A DNA stretch of 10,404 bases from JAPXSY01 sp034003585 (GCA_034003585.1 JAVEYH010000122.1:1-10404); one strand, 5' to 3'. Shown: positions 1 through 7,379, counted from the first letter of the stretch. The notes: generated by a model not told the origin, from the letters alone. Made by a program: numbers and translations.

Positions 1-68
1 TGTCCAGCGCGACTTTGCCGCTGGCCGGCATGCGCCGGCTGAAGGACGAACGGGAAAAGAAGAGGTGA
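1..68 (+). CDS. 3' end of an upstream gene (partial)
   Basis: An open frame enters the window at position 3 and ends at the TGA at 66-68. It gives 21 codons, reading SSATLPLAGMRRLKDEREKK and a final R. A short apolar stretch followed by a strongly basic, charged tail would suit the cytoplasmic end of a membrane protein, but 21 residues cannot identify a family. It lies 34 nt before the lipoprotein gene on the same strand, so the two may be co-transcribed. That this is a real gene end is inferred from position, strand and the plausible hydrophilic tail. The 5' part lies outside the window. Confidence 0.5.
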   Translation, partial: SSATLPLAGMRRLKDEREKKR

Positions 69-73
69 CCCCG

Positions 74-100
74 ACGCCCTGCAATCGGTTGGTGGGCGGG
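74..100 (+). repeat. Solo copy of the intergenic repeat end, in the leader of the lipoprotein gene
   Basis: The 34-nt gap before the ATG at 103 contains ACGCCCTG (74-81) and AATCGGTTGGTGG (83-95), followed by GCGGG. The same two words occur in the same order in the left outer arm of the palindromic element near 9690 (ACGCCCTG at 9682-9689, AATCGGTTGGTGG at 9700-9712). There they are separated by ten bases instead of one. The inverse of the second word also lies at 9940-9951. This looks like a degenerate single end of the same repeat family. It occupies the place where a ribosome-binding site would be, and only a G-rich GGGCGGG (94-100) is available there. Confidence 0.5.
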
Positions 101-102
101 AA

Positions 103-3100
103 ATGAGAGAAAAGCACACAGCGGTGACCTTGCTTGCGGTGTTGGCAGCGGTGGCAGCCTGCCGTCATGTTTGTCCGGACGCCTCCTTGCGGGAGGACGG
201 CGCGGCGGCGGTCAAACTCTTCGTCGCGCCCGACGGGAATGACATGGCGGACGGATCGGAGCGTGCGCCGCTGGCCACGCTGACGGCGGCGCGTCAGAAG
301 ATCCGTGCCCTGAAAAAAACCGGCCCCCTGCCGTCCGGCGGCGTGGCGGTTCTTGTGCGCGGCGGCACCTATGCCCTGACGGATGCGTTTGCCTTGGCGG
401 CAGAGGACTCGGGAACGGAGGCCGCGCCTGTCGTCTACCGGGCCGCGAAGCGCGGGACCACCCTGCTTTCCGGCGGTGTCGCGCTCACGGACTGGCGGCC
501 GGTTTCCGACCCCGCCGCGCTCCGCCTCCTCGATCCTGCGGCGCAAAGCAACGTGGTGATGACCGTGATCCCCGAAAAGGTTCTCACAACGCTTCCGGGA
601 TTCGCCAACGGCGGCTGCGGGTTCATTGCCGTGGCGGCGGAATATCCGGTGGCCCTGTATCAGGCCGGGCAGCGTCTGCCGATCGCCCGCTGGCCGAACG
701 AGGGGTTCGTGAACATCGATGAGGGCGTCGGCGGCGGCAAGAGCGTTCCCGGCGTCAGCGAACGCAACTTCACGAACGGCGTGTTCCGTTTCACAGCTCC
801 GCGCCTGGCGCGTTGGGCAGGCGAGCCGGATTTGTGGTTCAACGGGTACTGGTTCCATCCGTGGGCGGACGAGCGAATCGGCCTCAAGGCCCTCGATCTT
901 CAGGAACAAACCGTCGCGCTGACCAAGAATCCGGTCTTCGGGTTAAGGAAGGGCCGGGAGTTTTACGCTTTCAACGCGATCGGCGAGATCGACCGTCCCG
1001 GCGAGTGGGCGATTGACCGGGCAAGCCGCCGCCTGTACCTCTGGCCCGCAGCCGATCCGGGAGCCACGCCGGTTGTGATGGCGCGCTGCGGGACGCTGGT
1101 GAGCGCGGAAAACACAACGAACGTGACCTTCGAAGGATTTACCTTTGAGGCCTGCCGGCAGACGGCGCTGACGCTCAAGAATTGCACGGCCGTGACGGTG
1201 GCCGCCTCAACCGTCCGGCACACCGGAGGGTGGGCGGTCCGTATCGCCGGCGGCTCGCGCTGTGCCGTGGTCGGCTGCGATCTCGAAGATCTCGGCGAGG
1301 GCGGGGTGGATGCCGAGGGGGGGGATCGTCCCGCCCTCATCCCGGGAAAACACCTTATCGAGAACAACCACATCCGCCATTTCGGCCGTGTGGTGGCCTG
1401 TTACCGGCCCGGCGCGTCCGTGCGCGGCGTAGGGCACGCCGTCCGGCATAATCTGATCTACGGAAGCGACCATCAGGCGATTTTCTTTGACGGCAACGAA
1501 CACGTGATCGAATACAACATCGTGCATGACGTGTGCCTGCACACCGGCGACGCGGGTGCGCTTTACTCCTGCGCCGGCGAATGGTCCAAACGCGGCACGG
1601 TGATCCGGCACAATCTGATCCACGCGACCGGCGATGCGGTGGATGAAAACGCATGCCGCGGCATCTATCTGGACGACTACACGAGCGGCACCCGCCTGTA
1701 CGGCAACATCCTCAGCCAGCACGGCAGGGGGCTCTACATCGGGGGAGGCAAAGACAACCTCGTGAGCAACAACGTTGTCCTCCACTGTGACGAGTCCATC
1801 GTGCTCGGCAGCCGCGGCATCGACAGTTTCGCGAAAGCCGACGCCGAGCGCGGCCGCGAAAGCGGCTGCTACCGCGCGCTGACGCGGAACCTGACGCGCT
1901 ATTCGTCCGATCTGTGGAGGAGCCGCTATCCGGCCTTGCTGGACCCGTTGGGCATGGATCCCCTGGACGCGCAGAACGCGCACGGGAATGTGATCTGCGG
2001 CAATGTGCGCATGGGCAGCGGCGAGATCCTGATCCTGAACGCGAAAAACGTGATGAGAACCTGTGTGGTGACGAACAATGCCGAGTGGGAAGCGGATGCC
2101 TGGTTAACCAAGGCGGGCGCGCCCGGCCTGGCTTTGAACCCCGACGCGCCGTTCGGTAAAAACAGGCAGGGGTTCGAGCCGCCCCGGTACGGGAAAATGG
2201 GGCTTTACGACAGCCCGTGGCGCGCCTCGCCCGCCGTCAAATTCGGTCCCGCGGCCACGCCTGCCCTCACCTGTGCGGAACGCGGCCGGGCCCGGGGCTC
2301 GACCCTCTTTCCTGTCCGCGCCGCGGCCGGAGAACCCGCCCTGATCCAGTGGGTGGGCACGGGCACGGCCGCACGCCGGATCAGCCGCGCGACGCTGACG
2401 GCGGCGGAGGGCTGGCTGTGTGTGGACATGCGCCACGAAACGGATCCGAAGCGCCTTTCCCTCCGGCGCCAAGAATGGGGCCGGGCTGACGGGGTTGAAC
2501 TCGCGCTGGCGATCGCCCGCAGCCGCAAGCGCCATGACGAGCCCTTCGTGCTGCGCGGGTATGCCGACGGCCGGTTCGAGAGCGTCACGGCGGGGTGCGC
2601 CACGCCGGAAGCCGCCGCGCATCTCGCGCAGGCGGTCCGGTACACGGCCCGGACGGACGGAACGGACGGCTGGTCCTGCCGCTGGCGCATTCCCTTGTGC
2701 GCGGTTGGGCTCGGTCCGGACCAGCCCCTTTTGCCGCTTCTCGCGAACATCACGGTCTGCCGTTCGGCGGACGGCTCTCTGACGCGTTGGGCACAGCGCT
2801 ATGCGCGCGATTCCTGGGATATGCGGGGCGGATATGCGCTGTGGCTGACCGAGTTCGGCGATCTCCCCTTCCTGCCCGGCGCGAGACCGTCCCTTTCGCG
2901 CGTTTCGGTGCTCTGGGGTGCGGACCGGATACCGCTGAAGGCCAATGAGGGTGCGGAGAATCCCCTGTGGGCGGTTGCCGGAAGCCGGATCGAAGCGCAG
3001 TTCGGCGAGGTGTCCGCCGACCGCTGGCATGCGCATGAATTTGCCTTCACCCCCGAAAAAGGGGGCACCGTGCTCATCGAAATCAAGGGCGCCCAGGGCG

Positions 3101-3420
3101 AGCCTGCGGTCTGGACCTATTACGACGCCTTCCGGATCGAGGGCGCGGAACTGGTCAACGGGGATTTCGAAGAGGTTTCGTCCGACAATCTTCCGGCAGG
3201 GTGGCGGATGCCGCCGCGAACGGGAGGGGTGCCCGCGATGTGGATCGGAAACGGCCGGCGGGCGGCTTCCGGCAGGCGCTTCGTGATGGCGTCCCACGAT
3301 TTCTGCCCGACGCAGCCGCTCCGCGTGAAAGCTGGGCAGAAGGTGACCGTGCGGTTTAAAGCCCGGGGGGTTCTGGGAAGCCCGGCACAGGCGGCGGCCG
3401 CAACAAAGGAAGACAAATGA
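103..3420 (+). CDS. Lipoprotein with right-handed beta-helix (GH141-like) and C-terminal carbohydrate-binding-like domains
   Basis: This 1105-residue protein begins with a lipoprotein signal (basic start, then LLAVLAAVAAC, lipobox VAAC, Cys20), so it should be membrane-anchored outside the cytoplasm. Residues 39-125 carry the opening typical of GH141-type beta-helix enzymes (LFVAPDGNDMADGS, then VRGGTYALTDAF and EDSGTEAAPVVYRA). Beta-helix coils run from about 340 to 565, with repeated NNHIRHF- and HNLIYGS-like rungs. They include TGDAGALYS (Asp483) and GIYLDDYTSG (Asp524, Asp525), acidic positions that could be catalytic. Residues about 715-930 resemble a CBM9-like fold (DGVELALAIA, WSCRWRIPL, LLANITVC). 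The last 130 residues hold WHAHEFAFTP and NGDFEE...LPAGW, a CBM-like beta-sandwich. GH141 members are known as alpha-L-fucosidases and a xylanase. GH120 or an uncharacterised beta-helix family are alternatives. The stop overlaps the next start (ATGA), so the two genes are probably translationally coupled. Confidence 0.82.
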   Translation: MREKHTAVTLLAVLAAVAACRHVCPDASLREDGAAAVKLFVAPDGNDMADGSERAPLATLTAARQKIRALKKTGPLPSGGVAVLVRGGTYALTDAFALAAEDSGTEAAPVVYRAAKRGTTLLSGGVALTDWRPVSDPAALRLLDPAAQSNVVMTVIPEKVLTTLPGFANGGCGFIAVAAEYPVALYQAGQRLPIARWPNEGFVNIDEGVGGGKSVPGVSERNFTNGVFRFTAPRLARWAGEPDLWFNGYWFHPWADERIGLKALDLQEQTVALTKNPVFGLRKGREFYAFNAIGEIDRPGEWAIDRASRRLYLWPAADPGATPVVMARCGTLVSAENTTNVTFEGFTFEACRQTALTLKNCTAVTVAASTVRHTGGWAVRIAGGSRCAVVGCDLEDLGEGGVDAEGGDRPALIPGKHLIENNHIRHFGRVVACYRPGASVRGVGHAVRHNLIYGSDHQAIFFDGNEHVIEYNIVHDVCLHTGDAGALYSCAGEWSKRGTVIRHNLIHATGDAVDENACRGIYLDDYTSGTRLYGNILSQHGRGLYIGGGKDNLVSNNVVLHCDESIVLGSRGIDSFAKADAERGRESGCYRALTRNLTRYSSDLWRSRYPALLDPLGMDPLDAQNAHGNVICGNVRMGSGEILILNAKNVMRTCVVTNNAEWEADAWLTKAGAPGLALNPDAPFGKNRQGFEPPRYGKMGLYDSPWRASPAVKFGPAATPALTCAERGRARGSTLFPVRAAAGEPALIQWVGTGTAARRISRATLTAAEGWLCVDMRHETDPKRLSLRRQEWGRADGVELALAIARSRKRHDEPFVLRGYADGRFESVTAGCATPEAAAHLAQAVRYTARTDGTDGWSCRWRIPLCAVGLGPDQPLLPLLANITVCRSADGSLTRWAQRYARDSWDMRGGYALWLTEFGDLPFLPGARPSLSRVSVLWGADRIPLKANEGAENPLWAVAGSRIEAQFGEVSADRWHAHEFAFTPEKGGTVLIEIKGAQGEPAVWTYYDAFRIEGAELVNGDFEEVSSDNLPAGWRMPPRTGGVPAMWIGNGRRAASGRRFVMASHDFCPTQPLRVKAGQKVTVRFKARGVLGSPAQAAAATKEDK
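3406..3420 (+). promoter_or_regulatory. Shine-Dalgarno and ATGA start/stop overlap for the rhamnosidase gene
   Basis: AAGGAAG at 3406-3412 lies four bases before the ATG at 3417. That ATG overlaps the TGA of the preceding gene (ATGA, 3417-3420). The site is inside the last codons of the lipoprotein gene. It fixes the rhamnosidase start and implies coupled translation of the two proteins. Confidence 0.8.
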
Positions 3421-5921
3421 AACACAAGTGGACGGTGAAGCGGTTCCATGTGCTCGCGCAGGTTCTTGTTGCCCTCATGATCGGTTTCGCGGCCGTTCCG
3501 GCGCGGGGGGTGCCGGATGAGAAAACAAGCGGCGCCACGGGGCCCTTCCTTTCGGCGCAACCCGTCTGGCCCAAAGGGCGGGAACGGGAGATGAATCTGA
3601 CCGTCGGGTTCCGGGCGGTCTTTGACGCGCCAGCCGGAAAGAAGGCCGTTTTGCGCGTCGCGGCGTCCACGATGTACCGTGTTTGGCTCAACGGCGAGTT
3701 CTTGGGCTGCGGCCCCGCGCGGGCCGCGCACGGGTACTTCCGCGTGGATCAGTGGGAGCTGAACGGACGGCTCAAGCCGGGTGAGAATCTGGTGGCCGTC
3801 GAAGTGGCGGGTTACAACTGCAACAGTTACTACCTGCTGAATCAGCCTTCCTTCCTTCAGGCCGAAGTGACGGACGGTGCGGAAGTGCTCGCGTCAACCG
3901 CCGGAAAGGGCAAACGGTTCATGGCCGCGGCATGCCCCGAAAGGGTTCAGAAGGTACAGCGTTACAGCTTTCAGCGGCCCTTTGTCGAGGTCTACCGGCT
4001 GGCTCCGGACTTTGACCGCTGGCGGCGTGGGGCCGAGGTCCCGGATACGCGCGGCGAAGTCGCTGCGCAGCCTCCGGTCAGGCTGTTGCCGCGGGGCGTG
4101 CCCTATCCGGTCTTTCCCGTCTGGGCGCCCGTGCGAGCCGGGGCGCCGGGGAGAATCGAGGCGCGCCCCGTGGACGGGAAACTGTGGAAAGACCGCAGCC
4201 TGAAAGATATCGGCCCCAAACTCAAGGGCTTTGTTGAGGCGGACTTGGCAGTTGCGCTCAGCAGCGAGGCGCAGCGGTACGGCAGCGTTTTTCAATCGCA
4301 TGCCTTTCGGCCGTGGCCTGATGGCGAGGCCATCGCACTGGAAACGGGCGCGTTTGAGATGGTGGATTTCGGCATGGACCGGGCCGGCTTTCTCCGCGCG
4401 GGGATCACGGCCCTGAAACCCACCCGCCTGTGGTTCGTGTTGGGGGAAGCGCTCACTAGCCAGGGCGATGTGGACTTCAAGGCGATGGGGTGTTGCAACA
4501 TCATCGAATACCGGCTGCAGCCGGGAACCTACGCCGTCGAGTCGATGGAACCTTACGCGATGCGGTATGTGAAAGCGGTCTGTCTGGAAGGTTCGTGCCG
4601 GTTGGATTCCTGTTCCGTGCGCGAATACGCCCACCCGCCCGTGCCCGCAACCTTCCGTTGCAGCGATGGACGCTTAAACCGGCTGTATGCCGCGGCGGTA
4701 CTGAGCAACCGGCAGAACGTGTTGGACCTGTTCATGGACTGTCCCTCGCGCGAACGGGGCGGCTGGCTGTGCGACAGCTTTTTCACCGCCCGCGCCACGG
4801 CCGAGCTGACCGGCGTCCCGCAGGTGGAGCGCAACTTTTTCGAGAACTTCCTGTTGCCTGGGAAATTCGCCGACATTCCGGACGGCATGCTGCCCATGTG
4901 CTATCCGGCGGATCATGACAACGGGAATTACCTGCCGAATTGGGCTCTGTGGTTCGTCGTCCAGTTGGGCGAGTACGCGGACCGCGGCGGCGATCCGGCG
5001 ATCGTAGCGGGACTGAGGGAGCGCGTGACGCGCCTGTTCGGATGGTTCGCGAAGCACGAGAACGGCGACGGCCTCCTGGAGCGGTTGCCCGGCTGGGTGT
5101 TCGTCAGCTACAGCGCGAACGACCTCACGCAACAGGTGAACTATCCCACCTGCATGCTCTACGCCGGGGCGCTCTCGTCCGCCGCGCGCCTGTACGGCGA
5201 TCCGGCGCTGGCGGCCAAGGCCGACCGCGTGCGCGAGGCGATCTGCAAACAGTCGTTCGATGGGAGGTTTTTCGCGGACAATGCGGTGCGGCGGGACGGC
5301 AGGCTGCAGGCGACAACCAACCGCACCGAGTCGTGCCAGTATTACGCCTTCTTTTTCAATGTGGCGACGCCCGGAAGCCACGCCGGACTCTGGAAAACGC
5401 TTTTGAATGAATTCGGCCCGGAGCGGCGCCGGACCGGGGGTTTCCCCGAGGTCCGCCAGGGCGTACCGTTCGTGGACTGGATGATGCGCATGGAACTGCT
5501 GTCGCGCGCGGGGCGCTCGGCGCAGATCGCCGGCGAGGTGATCGACTACTGGCTGCCGCAGGCCGAGCTGACCGGTACCCTATGGGAGTTCCATGTGCCG
5601 ACCCAGGGCAGCCTGTGCCACGGATATCCGTCGGCGCTCGTCCGCAACCTGCACCGCGACGTGCTGGGCGTGGGGCGGATCGATCCGGGAAACAAAACGG
5701 TGGCGCTGCGGTTCGCCGATCTGCCGCTGGCGTTCTGCGAGGGCGCGGTGCCCGCGCCGGACGGAACCGGTTTGGTGCGTCTTCAGTGGCGGCAGACGGC
5801 GGACCGGATCACCTACCGGGCCGTTCTGCCGCCCGGCTATCAGGCGTCGATCGAAAACGCGAGCGGCAAGACCCTCGCGAGCGGCGATCCGCAAACCGGG
5901 ACAACGGAACAGGGGAGATAA
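3417..5921 (+). CDS. Alpha-L-rhamnosidase, glycoside hydrolase family 78
   Basis: This 834-residue enzyme should remove terminal alpha-L-rhamnose from glycans by the inverting mechanism of GH78. Residues 1-34 form a Sec-type signal (KHKWTVKR, an apolar core, then AAVPARG), so export is likely. An N-terminal beta-sandwich includes VWLNGEFLGCGPAR and GENLVAVEVAGYN (about 87-130). The GH78 signature is DCPSRERGGWLCDS. Asp441, Glu446 and Asp453 have the spacing (5 and 12) of the catalytic and substrate-binding D567, E572 and D579 of the Bacillus GL1 enzyme RhaB. A later GTLWEFH places Glu724 where GH78 has its conserved Glu (E841 in RhaB). The (alpha/alpha)6 barrel is followed by a C-terminal beta-sandwich from about 750. 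Length is normal for the family. The gene is coupled upstream by an ATGA overlap and ends 2 nt before the next ATG, so it is the middle gene of a three-gene unit. Substrate linkage cannot be read from sequence. Confidence 0.88.
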   Translation: MKHKWTVKRFHVLAQVLVALMIGFAAVPARGVPDEKTSGATGPFLSAQPVWPKGREREMNLTVGFRAVFDAPAGKKAVLRVAASTMYRVWLNGEFLGCGPARAAHGYFRVDQWELNGRLKPGENLVAVEVAGYNCNSYYLLNQPSFLQAEVTDGAEVLASTAGKGKRFMAAACPERVQKVQRYSFQRPFVEVYRLAPDFDRWRRGAEVPDTRGEVAAQPPVRLLPRGVPYPVFPVWAPVRAGAPGRIEARPVDGKLWKDRSLKDIGPKLKGFVEADLAVALSSEAQRYGSVFQSHAFRPWPDGEAIALETGAFEMVDFGMDRAGFLRAGITALKPTRLWFVLGEALTSQGDVDFKAMGCCNIIEYRLQPGTYAVESMEPYAMRYVKAVCLEGSCRLDSCSVREYAHPPVPATFRCSDGRLNRLYAAAVLSNRQNVLDLFMDCPSRERGGWLCDSFFTARATAELTGVPQVERNFFENFLLPGKFADIPDGMLPMCYPADHDNGNYLPNWALWFVVQLGEYADRGGDPAIVAGLRERVTRLFGWFAKHENGDGLLERLPGWVFVSYSANDLTQQVNYPTCMLYAGALSSAARLYGDPALAAKADRVREAICKQSFDGRFFADNAVRRDGRLQATTNRTESCQYYAFFFNVATPGSHAGLWKTLLNEFGPERRRTGGFPEVRQGVPFVDWMMRMELLSRAGRSAQIAGEVIDYWLPQAELTGTLWEFHVPTQGSLCHGYPSALVRNLHRDVLGVGRIDPGNKTVALRFADLPLAFCEGAVPAPDGTGLVRLQWRQTADRITYRAVLPPGYQASIENASGKTLASGDPQTGTTEQGR

Positions 5922-5926
5922 GCATG
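5911..5926 (+). promoter_or_regulatory. Shine-Dalgarno fixing the GH-A hydrolase start
   Basis: AGGGGAGA at 5911-5918 lies five bases upstream of ATG 5924. This chooses 5924 over an in-frame upstream start at 5582, which would lie wholly inside the rhamnosidase gene. The Tat signal that begins at this ATG supports the same choice. Confidence 0.85.
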
Positions 5927-7000
5927 AGCCTGCACAAAGCGAACATCACGCGCCGTGAGGCGCTGCGACTCGGAACCGGGACGATTCTGGGCGGGGCGAC
6001 AGCCGTTGCGGGTGCCGGAATCGCGCAGAACGCAGTGAATCCTTCGCGCGTGCGCGAGTACGCATGGGTTCGGGGATTCAACTACCAGCCGAGCTGGGGC
6101 GGCCACGGCATCACGGTCTGGAACAACTTCCAGGAAAAGGTCTTTGCCCGGGAAGTGGATCAGGGGCTGCGGCATTTCCCGAAGCTGAACGCCTTGCGCA
6201 TCTGGTTCTCGTACGACGCCCACATGGCCGATTCAAAGAAATTTCTGGCGGCGGCAAAGCGCGCGTCCGCGCTCTTGGCCGAGCGCAAGATCAAGATGAT
6301 CCCCGTGATTTTCAATGGGTGGCATTCGCTGGTGGATTTCGGGGGATTCTCGCTGGAACAGCTCCTGCACTCGCGCGGCAACAACCGGTTCGGCGCGCAT
6401 CGGCAATACCTGCGCGAACTGATTGGCGCGATCCGTCCGGCGGACAGCCTGCTGATGTATGATCTCTCGAACGAGCCGTTCAACAACGGCGGCAAAGAGA
6501 GGGGCAGTATCGTGGTCGAATTCCTCGAGACCATGGCGGGCGAAGTCCGCCGGCTGGATCCGGAGACGCCCGTTTCGGTCGGCACGCAGGGGTGCCCGGG
6601 GGTCGGCGGGCCCGCCGACCTCGACCTGATTGATCCGTTTGTCGACGTCCACGCCGTCCACCCCTATTGGATCCCGTCGTCGGTCTCCGCGGAGACCCAC
6701 GCGCAGAATTTCGCGAAAATGGTGACGCACCTCGAGAAACTCGGCAAACCCGCCATCGCCACCGAGTGTTGCTGGGGCGCGAACGACGATGCCTTGCGCG
6801 TGAAATACGTCCGTCACGACCTCGGCATGTTGAAGGCGGCGGGCATCGGCTTCCTGCCTCACGCGCTGCGCCACTCGGCGGTGGCCGACCTGCACCGTCC
6901 GGTGCCCGGCCGCGATTGGGAAACCATGTACATGGCGTTCATCGAGCCCGACGGCTCGGTCCGGCCGGGCCATGAGGTCTACAACGAGTTTGCGGAGTAA
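5924..7000 (+). CDS. Tat-exported glycoside hydrolase, clan GH-A (GH5-like)
   Basis: This 358-residue protein starts with a twin-arginine signal: ITRREALRLG (Arg10, Arg11) followed by a Gly/Ala-rich apolar segment to about residue 33. It should therefore be exported folded. The rest reads as one (beta/alpha)8 barrel: VRGFNYQPSWGG near the first strand, LNALRIWFSYD, IKMIPVIFNGW, then LSNEP with Glu184 as probable acid/base, VDVHAVHPYW, and AIATECCWG with Glu281 as probable nucleophile. These are the two catalytic glutamates of clan GH-A retaining hydrolases. GH5 is the closest type, but the exact family, subfamily and substrate (beta-mannan, beta-glucan, beta-galactan or other) cannot be set by eye. 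It is the third gene of the operon, 2 nt after the rhamnosidase stop, and the unit appears to end here because about 450 non-coding bases follow. An endo- or exo-beta-glycosidase would complement the alpha-L-rhamnosidase. Confidence 0.82.
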   Translation: MSLHKANITRREALRLGTGTILGGATAVAGAGIAQNAVNPSRVREYAWVRGFNYQPSWGGHGITVWNNFQEKVFAREVDQGLRHFPKLNALRIWFSYDAHMADSKKFLAAAKRASALLAERKIKMIPVIFNGWHSLVDFGGFSLEQLLHSRGNNRFGAHRQYLRELIGAIRPADSLLMYDLSNEPFNNGGKERGSIVVEFLETMAGEVRRLDPETPVSVGTQGCPGVGGPADLDLIDPFVDVHAVHPYWIPSSVSAETHAQNFAKMVTHLEKLGKPAIATECCWGANDDALRVKYVRHDLGMLKAAGIGFLPHALRHSAVADLHRPVPGRDWETMYMAFIEPDGSVRPGHEVYNEFAE

Positions 7001-7051
7001 CGCGGGGGGCGCGGCAGCAGATCCGCCCAAAGGAAAACTTGGGAAGGAGTT

Positions 7052-7087
7052 TCGATCCCGATAGCGAGAACGACTCCGACTCCGACG
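7052..7087. repeat. Degenerate hexamer repeat, NCGANN x6
   Basis: Six consecutive 6-base units keep CGA at positions 2-4: TCGATC, CCGATA, GCGAGA, ACGACT, CCGACT, CCGACG. Only the CGA core and the period are constant. A 7-bp inverted repeat (7038-7044 and 7091-7097) flanks the tract. It resembles degenerate CG-centred hexamer tracts that I associate with intergenic DNA in PVC genomes. Function is unknown. Confidence 0.65.
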
Positions 7088-7163
7088 TAATCCCAAGAAA
7101 TGCGCTGTTTTACAGGGGCGTTCCGATCTAAAACTCCGCCTTTCTAAATCCTTGCCTATAAGG

Positions 7164-7198
7164 TGAGCGTTGAACGTTGATAGTTGGGCGTTGAGCGT
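7164..7198. repeat. Degenerate heptamer tandem repeat x5
   Basis: Five 7-base units stand in a row: TGAGCGT, TGAACGT, TGATAGT, TGGGCGT, TGAGCGT. The consensus is TGAGCGT, and the first and last copies are identical. The block is followed directly by an AT-rich TAAAAATATT. The period differs from the hexamer tracts on either side, so it is a separate repeat class. Confidence 0.75.
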
Positions 7199-7206
7199 TA
7201 AAAATA

Positions 7207-7234
7207 TTCTTTTCCCCCTCTTCCTCTCCTCCCC
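7207..7234. repeat. 28-nt pure pyrimidine run
   Basis: Positions 7207-7234 contain only C and T without interruption, in a window that is otherwise mixed GC-rich sequence. The opposite strand is a pure purine tract of the same length. It lies between the heptamer and second hexamer tracts. No coding or signal role is evident. Confidence 0.75.
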
Positions 7235-7262
7235 GCTGCCGCGTCGTATTTGGGAATCGGTA

Positions 7263-7337
7263 CCCGTTCCCGTACACGAGTAATCGTGAACGCGTACGGG
7301 ACACGAGTACGTGAACGAGAACGAGGACGAGGACGGG
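7263..7337. repeat. Degenerate hexamer repeat, NNCGNN x12 with two phase slips
   Basis: Twelve 6-base units keep CG at positions 3-4. In order they are CCCGTT, CCCGTA, CACGAG, (TA), ATCGTG, AACGCG, TACGGG, (A), CACGAG, TACGTG, AACGAG, AACGAG, GACGAG, GACGGG. The bracketed bases are phase slips. The first half can fold on itself, since CCCGTAC at 7269-7275 is the inverse of GTACGGG at 7294-7300. Translated in any frame it yields low-complexity Arg/Glu/Gly or Arg/Ser/Thr strings, which explains the false open frames over it. Confidence 0.75.
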
Positions 7338-7361
7338 GCGTAACGGGGCATCCGTTTTCTG

Positions 7362-7379
7362 CCCGCGAATCTTCGCGGG
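7362..7379. repeat. Perfect 8-bp hairpin upstream of the esterase promoter
   Basis: CCCGCGAA (7362-7369) and its exact inverse TTCGCGGG (7372-7379) are separated by two bases. The hairpin is preceded by TTTTCTG and followed by AAAAA, so the outer bases could extend the fold. It lies 45 bp upstream of the -35 box. No T run follows on the + strand, so a + strand terminator is unlikely. An operator or a REP-like unit are alternatives. Confidence 0.6.

Noticed and set aside
1207..1983. A 258-residue minus-strand open frame inside the beta-helix region
   Set aside because: It is an antisense mirror of the beta-helix coding sequence with no independent start signal or motif.
2104..3297. A 397-residue minus-strand open frame inside the lipoprotein gene
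   Set aside because: It has Arg/Pro/Gly-rich composition and no motifs, and lies wholly inside a gene with clear domains.
5582..5923. An upstream extension of the GH-A hydrolase to an ATG at 5582
   Set aside because: It lies within the rhamnosidase gene, reads as low-complexity Arg/Ala/Gly, and would bury the Tat signal. The ribosome-binding site at 5911 supports 5924.
7007..7028. A GC-rich fold just after the operon as a terminator
   Set aside because: The stem is bulged and is followed by AAAGGAAAAC rather than a T run.
7250..7261. A 12-bp match, TTGGGAATCGGT, between 7250-7261 and 9695-9706
   Set aside because: A 12-mer shared between two places is expected by chance a few times in a window this size, and the match does not extend.
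7052..7337. A CRISPR array
   Set aside because: The units are 6-7 bases with no spacers and no conserved long direct repeat, and no cas gene is in the window.
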